Shown piece by piece: positions 1 to 6,391 of a stretch of 10,586 bases of DNA. Under the pieces are notes generated by a model that worked only from the letters and a program-made list of their open reading frames with translations, had not been told where the DNA came from and ran no database searches. How positions within the stretch are numbered: the first letter of the stretch is position 1; the number at the start of each line of letters is the position of its first letter. The stretch is from Candidatus Omnitrophota bacterium (GTDB taxonomy: Bacteria > Omnitrophota > Gorgyraeia > Zapsychrales > Zapsychraceae). Location of the stretch: the NCBI GenBank assembly GCA_020430005.1, contig JAGQKQ010000050.1, positions 1 to 10,586 on the forward strand, given 5' to 3'. A program made the position numbers and the translations under genes.

Positions 1-237
1 TAAACGGATACGCAATTCATTGGCCAAAATCCGTCCGGATTCGATATCATCTCCATAGGTAAAACCTCCGGGAAGGGCCATAATGTGATAATCCGCCAGG
101 GAAACCTCCTTATGAAACAATTGATTAATATGCACCAAATCACATTGCGCTCCGCCCTGTTCAAAAGCAAAGGCAGTTTCTTTGTCACAATTTGTTCCGG
201 CCGTCCGAAGGACAATAACTTTTGGGTTCTTTGTCAT
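1..237 (-). CDS. purQ: PurQ, FGAM synthase glutaminase subunit (N-terminal 79 codons; cut by window edge)
   Basis: Class I glutamine amidotransferase subunit that hydrolyses glutamine and passes ammonia to PurL for FGAR to FGAM conversion in cytosolic de novo purine synthesis. The visible N-terminus reads MTKNPKVIVLRTAGTNCDKE, followed at about residues 54-75 by ALPGGFTYGDDIESGRILAN. Both stretches are hallmarks of PurQ, the first being the strand and loop before the oxyanion region. The catalytic Cys-His-Glu residues lie beyond the left edge, so activity cannot be judged. An in-frame TAA sits three codons upstream of the ATG, so the start cannot be further out. The upstream bases are AT-rich with no Shine-Dalgarno sequence within 15 nt. 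It lies 90 nt downstream of purSL and is probably co-transcribed with it. Identification is firm. Confidence 0.95.
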   Translation of the reverse strand, partial: MTKNPKVIVLRTAGTNCDKETAFAFEQGGAQCDLVHINQLFHKEVSLADYHIMALPGGFTYGDDIESGRILANELRIRL

Positions 238-250
238 AATAATTTAATTG

Positions 251-303
251 GTTACCCTGTTCCCAGCGACCCAGAAGTTTTTAGCTTTTCCAGGGTTACT
301 GGA
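251..303. other. Inverted repeats in the purSL-purQ gap
   Basis: The 90-nt gap between the purSL stop and the purQ start can fold. On the plus strand TCCAG (289-293) and CTGGA (299-303) are a perfect 5-bp inverted repeat around a 5-nt loop. A competing longer pairing joins GTTACCCTG (251-259) to CAGGGTTAC (291-299) with one mismatch. Neither is followed by a T tract in the minus-strand transcript, so a rho-independent terminator is not indicated. An intercistronic RNA structure (processing, stability or translational control of purQ) is possible, but could be chance. Confidence 0.3.
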
Positions 304-327
304 TCACCGGGCATCCGGGTCTCTGAA

Positions 328-3225
328 TTAAAAACGCAACGGCTTTTGCCAAGCCTCTTTAAGATCCCGGATATAAGTCTGGATACAAATTTCTTCACTC
401 AGACCATGCACAATCATTTTCGGATCTTCGGTTGTCCGTCCAATCATCGCGTAAGGAACATCTTTTAAAGCGTTCTCAAATCGTTTTTGATTTTTCGGAT
501 CAACTTCCACAATAAAACGGGTATTAGATTCGGAGAATAAAATTTTATCGTTCCGTACAATTTTATCTTTATAAATCACTTTTTTCAGATTGATGTCCAC
601 ACCATATCCGCCGCTGAAAGCCATTTCAGCTGCTGCCACAGCCAACCCGCCCTCGGAACAATCATGCGCGGCCAATACTAAACCTTTTTTAATAGCCTTT
701 TGCAGAGCTTTAAATAAGACCATCCCTTTTTTAAAATTGACTTTCGGTACCGAACTGCCAATCAGATCAAAGGTATCTAAATAAATCGACCCGCCCATTT
801 CGTCAAATGTTTCGCCAATGCAATAAAGGAAACTGTCTTTTTGTTTTAAATCCATCGTGATGGTTTTGGTAACATCTTCAATAATACCAATGGCGGAAAT
901 CAGAATCGTTCCCGGAATCGCGATAGATTTATTACCTTCGGCATATTCATTGTATAAACTGTCTTTCCCGGAGATAAACGGCACTTGATAACCGACCGCC
1001 GCCTTATAACACCCTTCGGCACAGCGGACCAAACCTCCCAGACGATCGGCCTTATCCGGATTACCCCAGCAAAAGTTATCAAGAATCGCAATCTTATCAA
1101 CATCACCGCCGACGGAAACAACCTGACGGACAGCTTCATCAATGCAAGACGCCGCCATCCAGAATGGGTCAATCATCCCGTAACGGAAATTAATACCGTT
1201 GGAAATGGCAATCCCTTTTGTTGATCCCAGTTTCGGCGCCACAACGCTGGCATCGGACGGACCATCGTTCGCCACACCAACCAATGGTTTAATAATGCTT
1301 CCGCCCTGCACTTCATGATCGTACTGGCGGATAATCCATTCTTTCGAGCACACATTATAATGAGATAAACATTCAAACAATTTTTCCGTCAGATCATTCG
1401 GACAAAGAATCTTTGGATTTTTTTTTTTTTTTTCAACCCATTTCGCTTCTTTGGTAATGCGCGGTGTACCCTCGTGCAAGAATTCCATATCCAAATCGCA
1501 TACCTGCACGTTATTATAAAAGAGCTCAAGTTTTTTATGACCGGTGAATTGCCCGATCACAGTCGCTTCCACATTTTCGCCGGCAAAGACTTCTAAAAAC
1601 CGGTCGATATGTTTTTGGGGAACGGACATCACCATGCGTTCCTGCGATTCGGAAATCCAGATTTCAGTGTAGTTTAATCCCTGATATTTTAACGGCGCTT
1701 TATCCAAATCCACACGGGCACCCAGTTCCTGACCCATTTCTCCGACGGCTGAAGAGAAACCACCGGCTCCGCAGTCCGTGATTGCTGTATACAATCCTTC
1801 ATCTCGAGCTATTAATAACGCATCCAGAACTTTCTTTTCCTGAATAGGATCACCAATCTGGACGGCCCCGGATGATACCACCTCCGATTCTGTTGTTAAC
1901 TCACCCGAAGAGAATGTCGCACCGTGAATACCATCGCGCCCTGTTTTTCCACCAACGGCAACAACATAATCTCCTTTACCGACCTTTTTACGGACTTTAT
2001 CTTTGGGCATAATACCGACATTTCCACAATAGACCAACGGATTGCCCACAAAACGACGGTCAAATAAAACCGCTCCATTAACCGTCGGGATACCCATTTT
2101 ATTCCCATAATCGCGCACGCCGCTGACAACTCCCTTCATAACACGCTTGGGATGCAGCGTTCCCGGCGGCATTTCCTCAAAGGCCATATCCGGCGGCGCG
2201 AAACAAAACACATCCGTAGAACAGACCGGTTTCGCCCCCAACCCTGTCCCCAGAATATCACGGATAACACCGCCTATACCTGTGTTCGCCCCACCAAACG
2301 GCTCCAAAGCCGACGGATGATTATGTGTTTCCACTTTAAAACACACATGATCATCCTGATCGAATTTAATAACACCGGCATTATCATGAAAGACGGATAC
2401 ACACCACGACTTATTAATCTCGTTTGTTGCCTTAACGATAGTTGATTTTAAAAGATTTTTTATCGTCCGCGTTTTGGTTTTGCCGTTCTCTTTGACTTCG
2501 TAACGGATATTACCGCGAAACGTTTTATGATAACAATGCTCACTCCACGTTTGGGCAATAGTTTCTAACTCACAATCGGTTGGATTTCGACCAAGTTTTT
2601 TGTAATATTTCTGAATCTCTTTCATCTCATTAAGATTCAAAAATAACTGCCCCTCCTGGCTGATACTTTTAAGTTTGCGCTCACCGGCACTCAGCAAGTC
2701 AACCTGATACACCTGGACATCTTTGGTGTTTTTCTGGGGAAGAACTTGTTCTTTAACAGGGTGCTGAACCACATGCTGGATCAATTTGTTGGCCAGAACT
2801 TTGGAAACGATGACATCAACATCACCTTCACTTAATGTTCCGCTGAGACAATATTTTCGGGCTGTGCGAACACCGGTAACCGAATCAATACCCAAATCCT
2901 TGATGCCTTTGAGCGTTGACTCCTCGACAGGATCCATCACACCGATATTGTAGGCCACTTCAACCGTATAAACACCGGTTTGGGATTTAGGTTTGTATTC
3001 TGATTCGAGGACACAATAATAGTCTTGAGTAACAGGATCAGCCAGTAATTCTGATGCCATACGCTGCGCCTGATCCTTTGTCAGATGACCTGCGATATTG
3101 TAAATGTATTCGGCCCGGACGTTTTGAACGTTCGAAAAACCCAGATCGTAGATAGACTTCGCTATAGATTCTCCCAGAGAATCAAAGAGTCCTTCCTTTT
3201 GTCTGATTTCGATACGCCAGATCAT
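328..3225 (-). CDS. purSL: PurSL: tandem PurS domains fused to PurL, FGAM synthase synthetase subunit
   Basis: Catalyses ATP-dependent amidation of FGAR to FGAM using ammonia supplied by PurQ. At 965 aa it is longer than stand-alone small PurL (about 720-760) and shorter than the large PurL that carries its own glutaminase domain (about 1,300). Residues 1-75 and 84-156 are two recognisable copies of a PurS-like unit, sharing the pattern ESxxKxIxDLGxxSVxxVR. The catalytic part follows: QTWSEHCYHKTF (225-236), KVETHNHPSALEPFGGANTG (297-316), GGKTGRDGIHGATFSS (425-440), DCGAGGFSSAVGEMG (484-498), FISGKDSLYNEY (750-761) and AAHDCSEGGLAVAAAEM (852-868). No C-terminal amidotransferase is present, which agrees with purQ lying next downstream. 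The start matches the PurS N-terminus but has no visible Shine-Dalgarno sequence; an in-frame TAA lies seven codons upstream. It follows purC by 54 nt in the same operon. A 16-base A tract encodes part of Glu-Lys-Lys-Lys-Lys-Asn near residue 598. Confidence 0.95.
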   Translation of the reverse strand: MIWRIEIRQKEGLFDSLGESIAKSIYDLGFSNVQNVRAEYIYNIAGHLTKDQAQRMASELLADPVTQDYYCVLESEYKPKSQTGVYTVEVAYNIGVMDPVEESTLKGIKDLGIDSVTGVRTARKYCLSGTLSEGDVDVIVSKVLANKLIQHVVQHPVKEQVLPQKNTKDVQVYQVDLLSAGERKLKSISQEGQLFLNLNEMKEIQKYYKKLGRNPTDCELETIAQTWSEHCYHKTFRGNIRYEVKENGKTKTRTIKNLLKSTIVKATNEINKSWCVSVFHDNAGVIKFDQDDHVCFKVETHNHPSALEPFGGANTGIGGVIRDILGTGLGAKPVCSTDVFCFAPPDMAFEEMPPGTLHPKRVMKGVVSGVRDYGNKMGIPTVNGAVLFDRRFVGNPLVYCGNVGIMPKDKVRKKVGKGDYVVAVGGKTGRDGIHGATFSSGELTTESEVVSSGAVQIGDPIQEKKVLDALLIARDEGLYTAITDCGAGGFSSAVGEMGQELGARVDLDKAPLKYQGLNYTEIWISESQERMVMSVPQKHIDRFLEVFAGENVEATVIGQFTGHKKLELFYNNVQVCDLDMEFLHEGTPRITKEAKWVEKKKKNPKILCPNDLTEKLFECLSHYNVCSKEWIIRQYDHEVQGGSIIKPLVGVANDGPSDASVVAPKLGSTKGIAISNGINFRYGMIDPFWMAASCIDEAVRQVVSVGGDVDKIAILDNFCWGNPDKADRLGGLVRCAEGCYKAAVGYQVPFISGKDSLYNEYAEGNKSIAIPGTILISAIGIIEDVTKTITMDLKQKDSFLYCIGETFDEMGGSIYLDTFDLIGSSVPKVNFKKGMVLFKALQKAIKKGLVLAAHDCSEGGLAVAAAEMAFSGGYGVDINLKKVIYKDKIVRNDKILFSESNTRFIVEVDPKNQKRFENALKDVPYAMIGRTTEDPKMIVHGLSEEICIQTYIRDLKEAWQKPLRF
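1418..1433 (-). repeat. A16 homopolymer tract within purSL
   Basis: Sixteen consecutive T on the plus strand read as sixteen A in the purSL message, covering codons GAA AAA AAA AAA AAA AAT (Glu, four Lys, Asn). The tract lies in a non-conserved linker between the two halves of the PurL catalytic region. The reading frame is intact at this length, since the downstream FGAM synthase motifs continue in frame. Such a tract is prone to polymerase slippage and to sequencing error. Confidence 0.95.
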
Positions 3226-3279
3226 ATGGTTTAGAAATGATTAGAGAAGGTATGGAGTCCCACGCCTTGTAAGATAGCT

Positions 3280-3984
3280 TTATTTTGAAACTCTTGTTAG
3301 AACTTCCTGATAAGCTTCTTCGATATTACCGAGGTCATGACGAAAACGGTCTTTATCAAGCTTATTCCCCGTGCCGACTTCCCATAGACGGCATGTGTCG
3401 GGTGATATTTCATCGGCAAGAATGATCTTACCTTTGTGGCGACCGAATTCCAGTTTGAAATCGATCAACTCCAGATTCAAGTTCAGGAAGAATTTTCGCA
3501 TTAAATCATTAACCTGATGGGTGTATTTCTTAATGGTGTCGATTTCTTCTTGCGTGGCTAATGAAAGCGCCAGAATGTGGTCTTCGTTAATCAGCGGGTC
3601 ACCCAGATCATCTCTTTTGTAGCAGAATTCAAAAATCGGCTGAGAAAGTTTGGTTCCCTCTTCAATTCCTAACAAACGGCACAATGATCCGGCTGCCCGG
3701 TTACGGATGATAACTTCCACCAAAACAATTTCCACTTTCTTAACCAGCATTTCACGATCATTTAAATGTTCCACAAAATGCGTCGGCAGGCCTTGCGATT
3801 CGAGAAATTCAAAAATCTTGGTAGAAATTTTATTATTCATAACGCCTTTTTCGGCGACGGTGCCTTTTTTGGCGGCGTTAAAAGCGGTGGCGTCATCTTT
3901 AAAATACTGGATCAACTGATCCGGATTATCTGTTTTATAAAGAATTTTCGCCTTTCCCTCGTAAATTTTTTCGCCTTTTTCCAC
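3280..3984 (-). CDS. purC: PurC, SAICAR synthetase
   Basis: Condenses CAIR with aspartate using ATP to give SAICAR in cytosolic de novo purine synthesis. The 234-aa length matches the compact bacterial form. Visible family motifs are YEGKAKILY (8-16) at the nucleotide-binding N-terminus, VEVIIRNRAAGSLCR (89-103), LIDFKLEFGRH (173-183) and LADEISPDTCRLW (189-201). The last two cover the ATP/metal and substrate-binding signatures. The start is GTG: AAAGGA (3991-3996) sits six bases upstream, and the only nearby in-frame GTG further upstream runs into TAA after three codons, so this start is well supported. It is 38 nt after purB and 54 nt before purSL, consistent with one operon. No missing key residue was noticed. 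Confidence 0.97.
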   Translation of the reverse strand: MEKGEKIYEGKAKILYKTDNPDQLIQYFKDDATAFNAAKKGTVAEKGVMNNKISTKIFEFLESQGLPTHFVEHLNDREMLVKKVEIVLVEVIIRNRAAGSLCRLLGIEEGTKLSQPIFEFCYKRDDLGDPLINEDHILALSLATQEEIDTIKKYTHQVNDLMRKFFLNLNLELIDFKLEFGRHKGKIILADEISPDTCRLWEVGTGNKLDKDRFRHDLGNIEEAYQEVLTRVSK

Positions 3985-4022
3985 TTTAGGTCCTTTCCAC
4001 TGAGAAAGTAATCACTTCAATT

Positions 4023-5318
4023 TTATTTTAAACCAACCCGTTTAAAAATCCGGTCACTATGCTGTGTATAATACTTAATGTCAAAACATGTATCGATTTC
4101 AACTTGTTTTAAATACTTACGAACTTTTCGGTCACGGTAAAGGATATCCTTAAAGTCCGATGTATCCTGCCAAACCTGCATAGCGCACCGTTGAATGATT
4201 TCGTAGGCGGCCTCGCGGGTTAATCCTTTTTTCATTAACTCCAAAAGAACACGTTGAGAATAAATCAATCCTTTTGTTTTGGTTAACGATGAAATCATAT
4301 TTTTTGGATAAACCAACAGCCCTTCCAAAACCGGAATTAATTTATGAAACATATAATTCAACGCGATCGTGCTATCCGGAAGAATTATCCGCTCGACAGA
4401 TGAATGGCTGATATCACGTTCATGCCATAAACAGATATTCTCAAAAGCGGCCTGTGCGTTAGCTCTTAACAAACGGGAAAGTCCTGAAATTCGTTCACAC
4501 GCCACAGGATTGCGTTTATGCGGCATCGCCGAAGATCCAACCTGGCCTTTGAAAAACGGCTCCTCTACCTCGAGAACCTCTGTCTTTTGTAATAACCGAA
4601 TTTCCGTGGCAATTTTATTTAAAGTGGATCCAATCAAGGCCAATGTTGTGACGAATTGGCAATGATGATCCCGCTGGATAATCTGTGTAGCGATATTGGC
4701 TGGCTTAAGATCCAGTTTTTCACAAACATATTCTTCAACATAAGGATCAATATTCGCGTAAGTTCCGACGGAACCGGAAAGTTTTCCGAAACGCATCATT
4801 TCCCGCGCCTGCTCAAGACGTTCAAGATTACGCCGCATCTCATCGTACCAAACCGCAATCTTAAGACCGAACGTTGTGGGCTCGGCATGAACACCGTGCG
4901 TTCTTGCGATACATGGTGTGTCTTTATATTTCTTGGCTTTTTGTTTTAAAACCGCCAACGTCTTTTTAACGTCAGCTAAAAGAAGGTCGCTGGCTTCCAC
5001 GCACTGAACCGATAAACTTGTATCCAGAAGATCAGACGATGTTAATCCCATATGCAGATACCGTGCTTCCGGTCCGATATTCTGTCCTACGTTATTGATA
5101 AAGGCGACGATATCATGTTTTGTTTTTTCTTCCAAACGCTGGATTTCTTCAAGATCAAACTTGGCGTCCTTCTTGATTTTATCCATAGACTTCTTGGGAA
5201 TGTGCCCTAATTTGCACATTGCTTCACAGGCCAGAACTTCAATTTTCAGCATAATTTCAAACTTATGCTTATCTGACCAGATATTCCCCATCTTGGATAA
5301 GGTGTAACGTTCAATCAT
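4023..5318 (-). CDS. purB: PurB, adenylosuccinate lyase
   Basis: Fumarase/aspartase-superfamily lyase acting twice in purine synthesis: SAICAR to AICAR plus fumarate, and adenylosuccinate to AMP plus fumarate. The 431-aa length is typical of the Bacillus-type enzyme. Key regions are TSSDLLDT (93-100), HGVHAEPTTFG (141-151, including a catalytic His), the superfamily signature GSSAMPHKRNP (261-271, the mobile loop with the catalytic Ser) and ERDISHSSVER (300-310). The N-terminus MIERYTLSKMGNIWSD is also typical. The ATG has a strong AAAGGAG (5327-5333) eight bases upstream. It is the first gene of the visible pur operon, with the operon promoter about 115 nt upstream and a 24-codon upstream ORF overlapping its start by ATGA. 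Identification is firm. Confidence 0.97.
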   Translation of the reverse strand: MIERYTLSKMGNIWSDKHKFEIMLKIEVLACEAMCKLGHIPKKSMDKIKKDAKFDLEEIQRLEEKTKHDIVAFINNVGQNIGPEARYLHMGLTSSDLLDTSLSVQCVEASDLLLADVKKTLAVLKQKAKKYKDTPCIARTHGVHAEPTTFGLKIAVWYDEMRRNLERLEQAREMMRFGKLSGSVGTYANIDPYVEEYVCEKLDLKPANIATQIIQRDHHCQFVTTLALIGSTLNKIATEIRLLQKTEVLEVEEPFFKGQVGSSAMPHKRNPVACERISGLSRLLRANAQAAFENICLWHERDISHSSVERIILPDSTIALNYMFHKLIPVLEGLLVYPKNMISSLTKTKGLIYSQRVLLELMKKGLTREAAYEIIQRCAMQVWQDTSDFKDILYRDRKVRKYLKQVEIDTCFDIKYYTQHSDRIFKRVGLK

Positions 5319-5389
5319 GAGCTAAACTCCTTTTTTTGTGGATATATCTGCTGAATATCTCGGAAAAATGATTGGATATGCTGTGACAT
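5315..5389 (-). CDS. Possible 24-aa leader peptide / upstream ORF overlapping purB start
   Basis: An ATG-initiated frame of 24 codons, MSQHIQSFFRDIQQIYPQKK then EFSS, lies inside the predicted purB 5' UTR. Its TGA overlaps the purB ATG as ATGA, an arrangement typical of translational coupling. The purB Shine-Dalgarno sequence lies within its last codons. Against it, the uORF has no properly spaced Shine-Dalgarno of its own (AAGG ends one base before the ATG), and an open frame this short is expected by chance. I do not recognise the peptide. Confidence 0.2.
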   Translation of the reverse strand: MSQHIQSFFRDIQQIYPQKKEFSS

Positions 5390-5439
5390 GCCTTGAGGAT
5401 GTTTGGTTAACGATTATTACTTTCCGTGAAAACTTCACT

Positions 5440-5468
5440 AATATATCAGAGAAAATTTTTGAGGTCAA
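5440..5468 (-). promoter_or_regulatory. Sigma-70-like promoter of the pur operon
   Basis: On the minus strand TTGACC (5463-5468) and TATATT (5440-5445) are separated by exactly 17 bases, each matching the consensus at 5 of 6 positions. The predicted transcription start is near 5433, giving a purB leader of roughly 115 nt. Immediately upstream is a small palindrome ACAAAATTTGT (5469-5479) followed by a second copy of the GGTCAAA element (5480-5486), which could be an operator. I see no match to an E. coli PurR box or a purine riboswitch core. Confidence 0.75.
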
Positions 5469-5486
5469 ACAAAATTTGTGGTCAAA
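5469..5486. promoter_or_regulatory. Palindrome plus repeated GGTCAAA next to the pur -35 element
   Basis: ACAAA-A-TTTGT (5469-5479) is a 5+1+5 palindrome abutting the pur -35 hexamer. It is flanked by two direct copies of GGTCAAA at 5463-5469 and 5480-5486, spaced 17 nt start to start. The first copy contains the -35 element. Position fits an operator or activator site, but no known regulator motif is recognised and the region is AT-rich, so chance is a real alternative. Confidence 0.3.
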
Positions 5487-5552
5487 ACCGTATAATTTCG
5501 TCATATTTTTCGTAAGACATTCTTATTCAAATACTTATGACTCAGCTATTGA

Positions 5553-5606
5553 TGAAAAAAAACAAGAAAAATACCCCTTCTTTCGTCAGGAAGCAGCGAC
5601 GCAAGG
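5553..5606 (-). terminator. Weak candidate terminator downstream of the DUF2059 gene
   Basis: About 45 nt after the DUF2059-gene stop, the minus strand can form an imperfect hairpin (5576-5606). CCTT pairs with AAGG and CGTC with GACG, interrupted by bulges. It is followed by two T-rich runs (5 T near 5567-5571, then 8 T around 5553-5560). The stem is short and bulged, so efficiency is doubtful. It is the only terminator-like structure seen between this gene and the pur promoter. The rest of the 332-nt intergenic region (5319-5650) holds the pur promoter and leader described separately and nothing else I recognise. Confidence 0.3.
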
Positions 5607-5650
5607 CCGTGGAAAGGATAGATTTATGAAATTTTGGAAAAAAGCGGATT

Positions 5651-6226
5651 TTAGAAGGATGAGTTGACTTTTTTCTGGAAATACTGCAATGTTGTTTCTA
5701 CCACCTCTTGTGTAATATGAGGGGAAATTTCCATAACTTTCTGACCTATTTCGCTGTTATAAAATTCTATCAGCCTGAGGAGATCCTCCTCTGTATAGTA
5801 CTTGCTATAGACCGGAATCAACTGGGCAAGAATTTCGTCCGCATCAAAAATGGCCTTCATCTGCGTCTGAGTTTCCGGTGGTGTCTGGCTAATAACCTCT
5901 CGGACATTTTCCTCCACCCGTTCACGGGTTCCGTTCAGTTTGAGCAACTTCAAAATCAGACTGGCTTTTTCTTCAGAGACATTCCCGGCTTTAACAGCCT
6001 CTACTGAAACGCCATCTAACTGCTCAACAATGTCCCCTTCAATACGGTCGATCTGATCATTAAATATCTTCTGGGGATATTTATCCGTTTGAACCGTCGT
6101 ATAATATTTGGTTTTTCCTGTTACTTTTCCTTTTAGGATGGAACCATCTTTCAAATAGATCACTTCCGCTTGGGACCATTGGCACATCACTATTACAAAA
6201 ATGGCGAGAAAAATAATCTTTTTCAT
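5651..6226 (-). CDS. Secreted DUF2059-type protein
   Basis: A 191-aa protein exported from the cytosol. Residues 1-20 (MKKIIFLAIFVIVMCQWSQA) form a signal peptide with a probable SPase I site after SQA; no proper lipobox is present. Residues 21-62 (EVIYLKDGSILKGKVTGKTK onward) look like the small beta-strand module found at the N-terminus of many bacterial envelope proteins. Residues about 100-187, with YTEEDLLRLIEFYNSEIGQK and the following helix ending in VVETTLQYFQKK, match the helical DUF2059 pattern. DUF2059 has no established biochemical function, so none is given here. The frame stays open 33 codons upstream to 6325, but I chose 6226: GAAGG lies seven bases before it, the signal peptide begins there, and the promoter at 6267-6295 falls inside the longer form. 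It is divergent from the isoprenoid gene. Confidence 0.8.
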   Translation of the reverse strand: MKKIIFLAIFVIVMCQWSQAEVIYLKDGSILKGKVTGKTKYYTTVQTDKYPQKIFNDQIDRIEGDIVEQLDGVSVEAVKAGNVSEEKASLILKLLKLNGTRERVEENVREVISQTPPETQTQMKAIFDADEILAQLIPVYSKYYTEEDLLRLIEFYNSEIGQKVMEISPHITQEVVETTLQYFQKKVNSSF

Positions 6227-6266
6227 ATCAAAACCTTCTTTTAATATTCGTCGGTTAATTTTATGT

Positions 6267-6295
6267 ATTTTAGAAGAAAGGGCCCCTCCGGTCAA
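6267..6295 (-). promoter_or_regulatory. Sigma-70-like promoter of the DUF2059 gene
   Basis: Minus strand TTGACC (6290-6295) and TAAAAT (6267-6272) with a 17-base spacer, each hexamer 5 of 6 to consensus. The predicted start near 6260 leaves a leader of about 34 nt containing a GAAGG ribosome binding site. The spacer carries a GC-rich GGGGCCC. Its -35 hexamer is identical to that of the pur promoter. Confidence 0.7.
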
Positions 6296-6353
6296 CTTAA
6301 AACACCTAACTTTGCGTTTCGGCATAATACCTAAATCAGACGAACTAATTAAG

Positions 6354-6382
6354 TTGCAGACGCATTATTTGTATGCTAGGAT
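6354..6382 (+). promoter_or_regulatory. Candidate extended -10 promoter for the isoprenyl diphosphate synthase gene
   Basis: TTGCAG (6354-6359) and TAGGAT (6377-6382) are 17 bases apart, with TG at 6374-6375 making an extended -10. Matches are moderate (3 of 6 and 4 of 6). The expected start point falls only about 2-4 bases before the ATG at 6392, which would give an almost leaderless mRNA. The AGGA at 6378-6381 could instead serve as a ribosome binding site ten bases from the ATG if transcription begins further upstream. Confidence 0.4.
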
Positions 6383-6391
6383 GTTGACCTT

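Noticed and set aside
85..468. Plus-strand 127-codon frame
   Set aside because: Antisense to purQ and the 3' end of purSL, whose conserved motifs show the minus strand is coding.
5319..5433. Purine riboswitch or other structured RNA in the purB leader
   Set aside because: No recognisable aptamer core; only a weak 5-bp inverted repeat around GATAT/ATATC, and no terminator hairpin before purB.
5491..5496. TATAAT on the plus strand in the pur intergenic region
   Set aside because: No -35 hexamer at 16-18 bases and no supported plus-strand gene downstream.
6227..6325. 33-codon N-terminal extension of the DUF2059 protein
   Set aside because: It would place residues before a clear signal peptide and spans a strong promoter; the internal ATG at 6226 has a good ribosome binding site.
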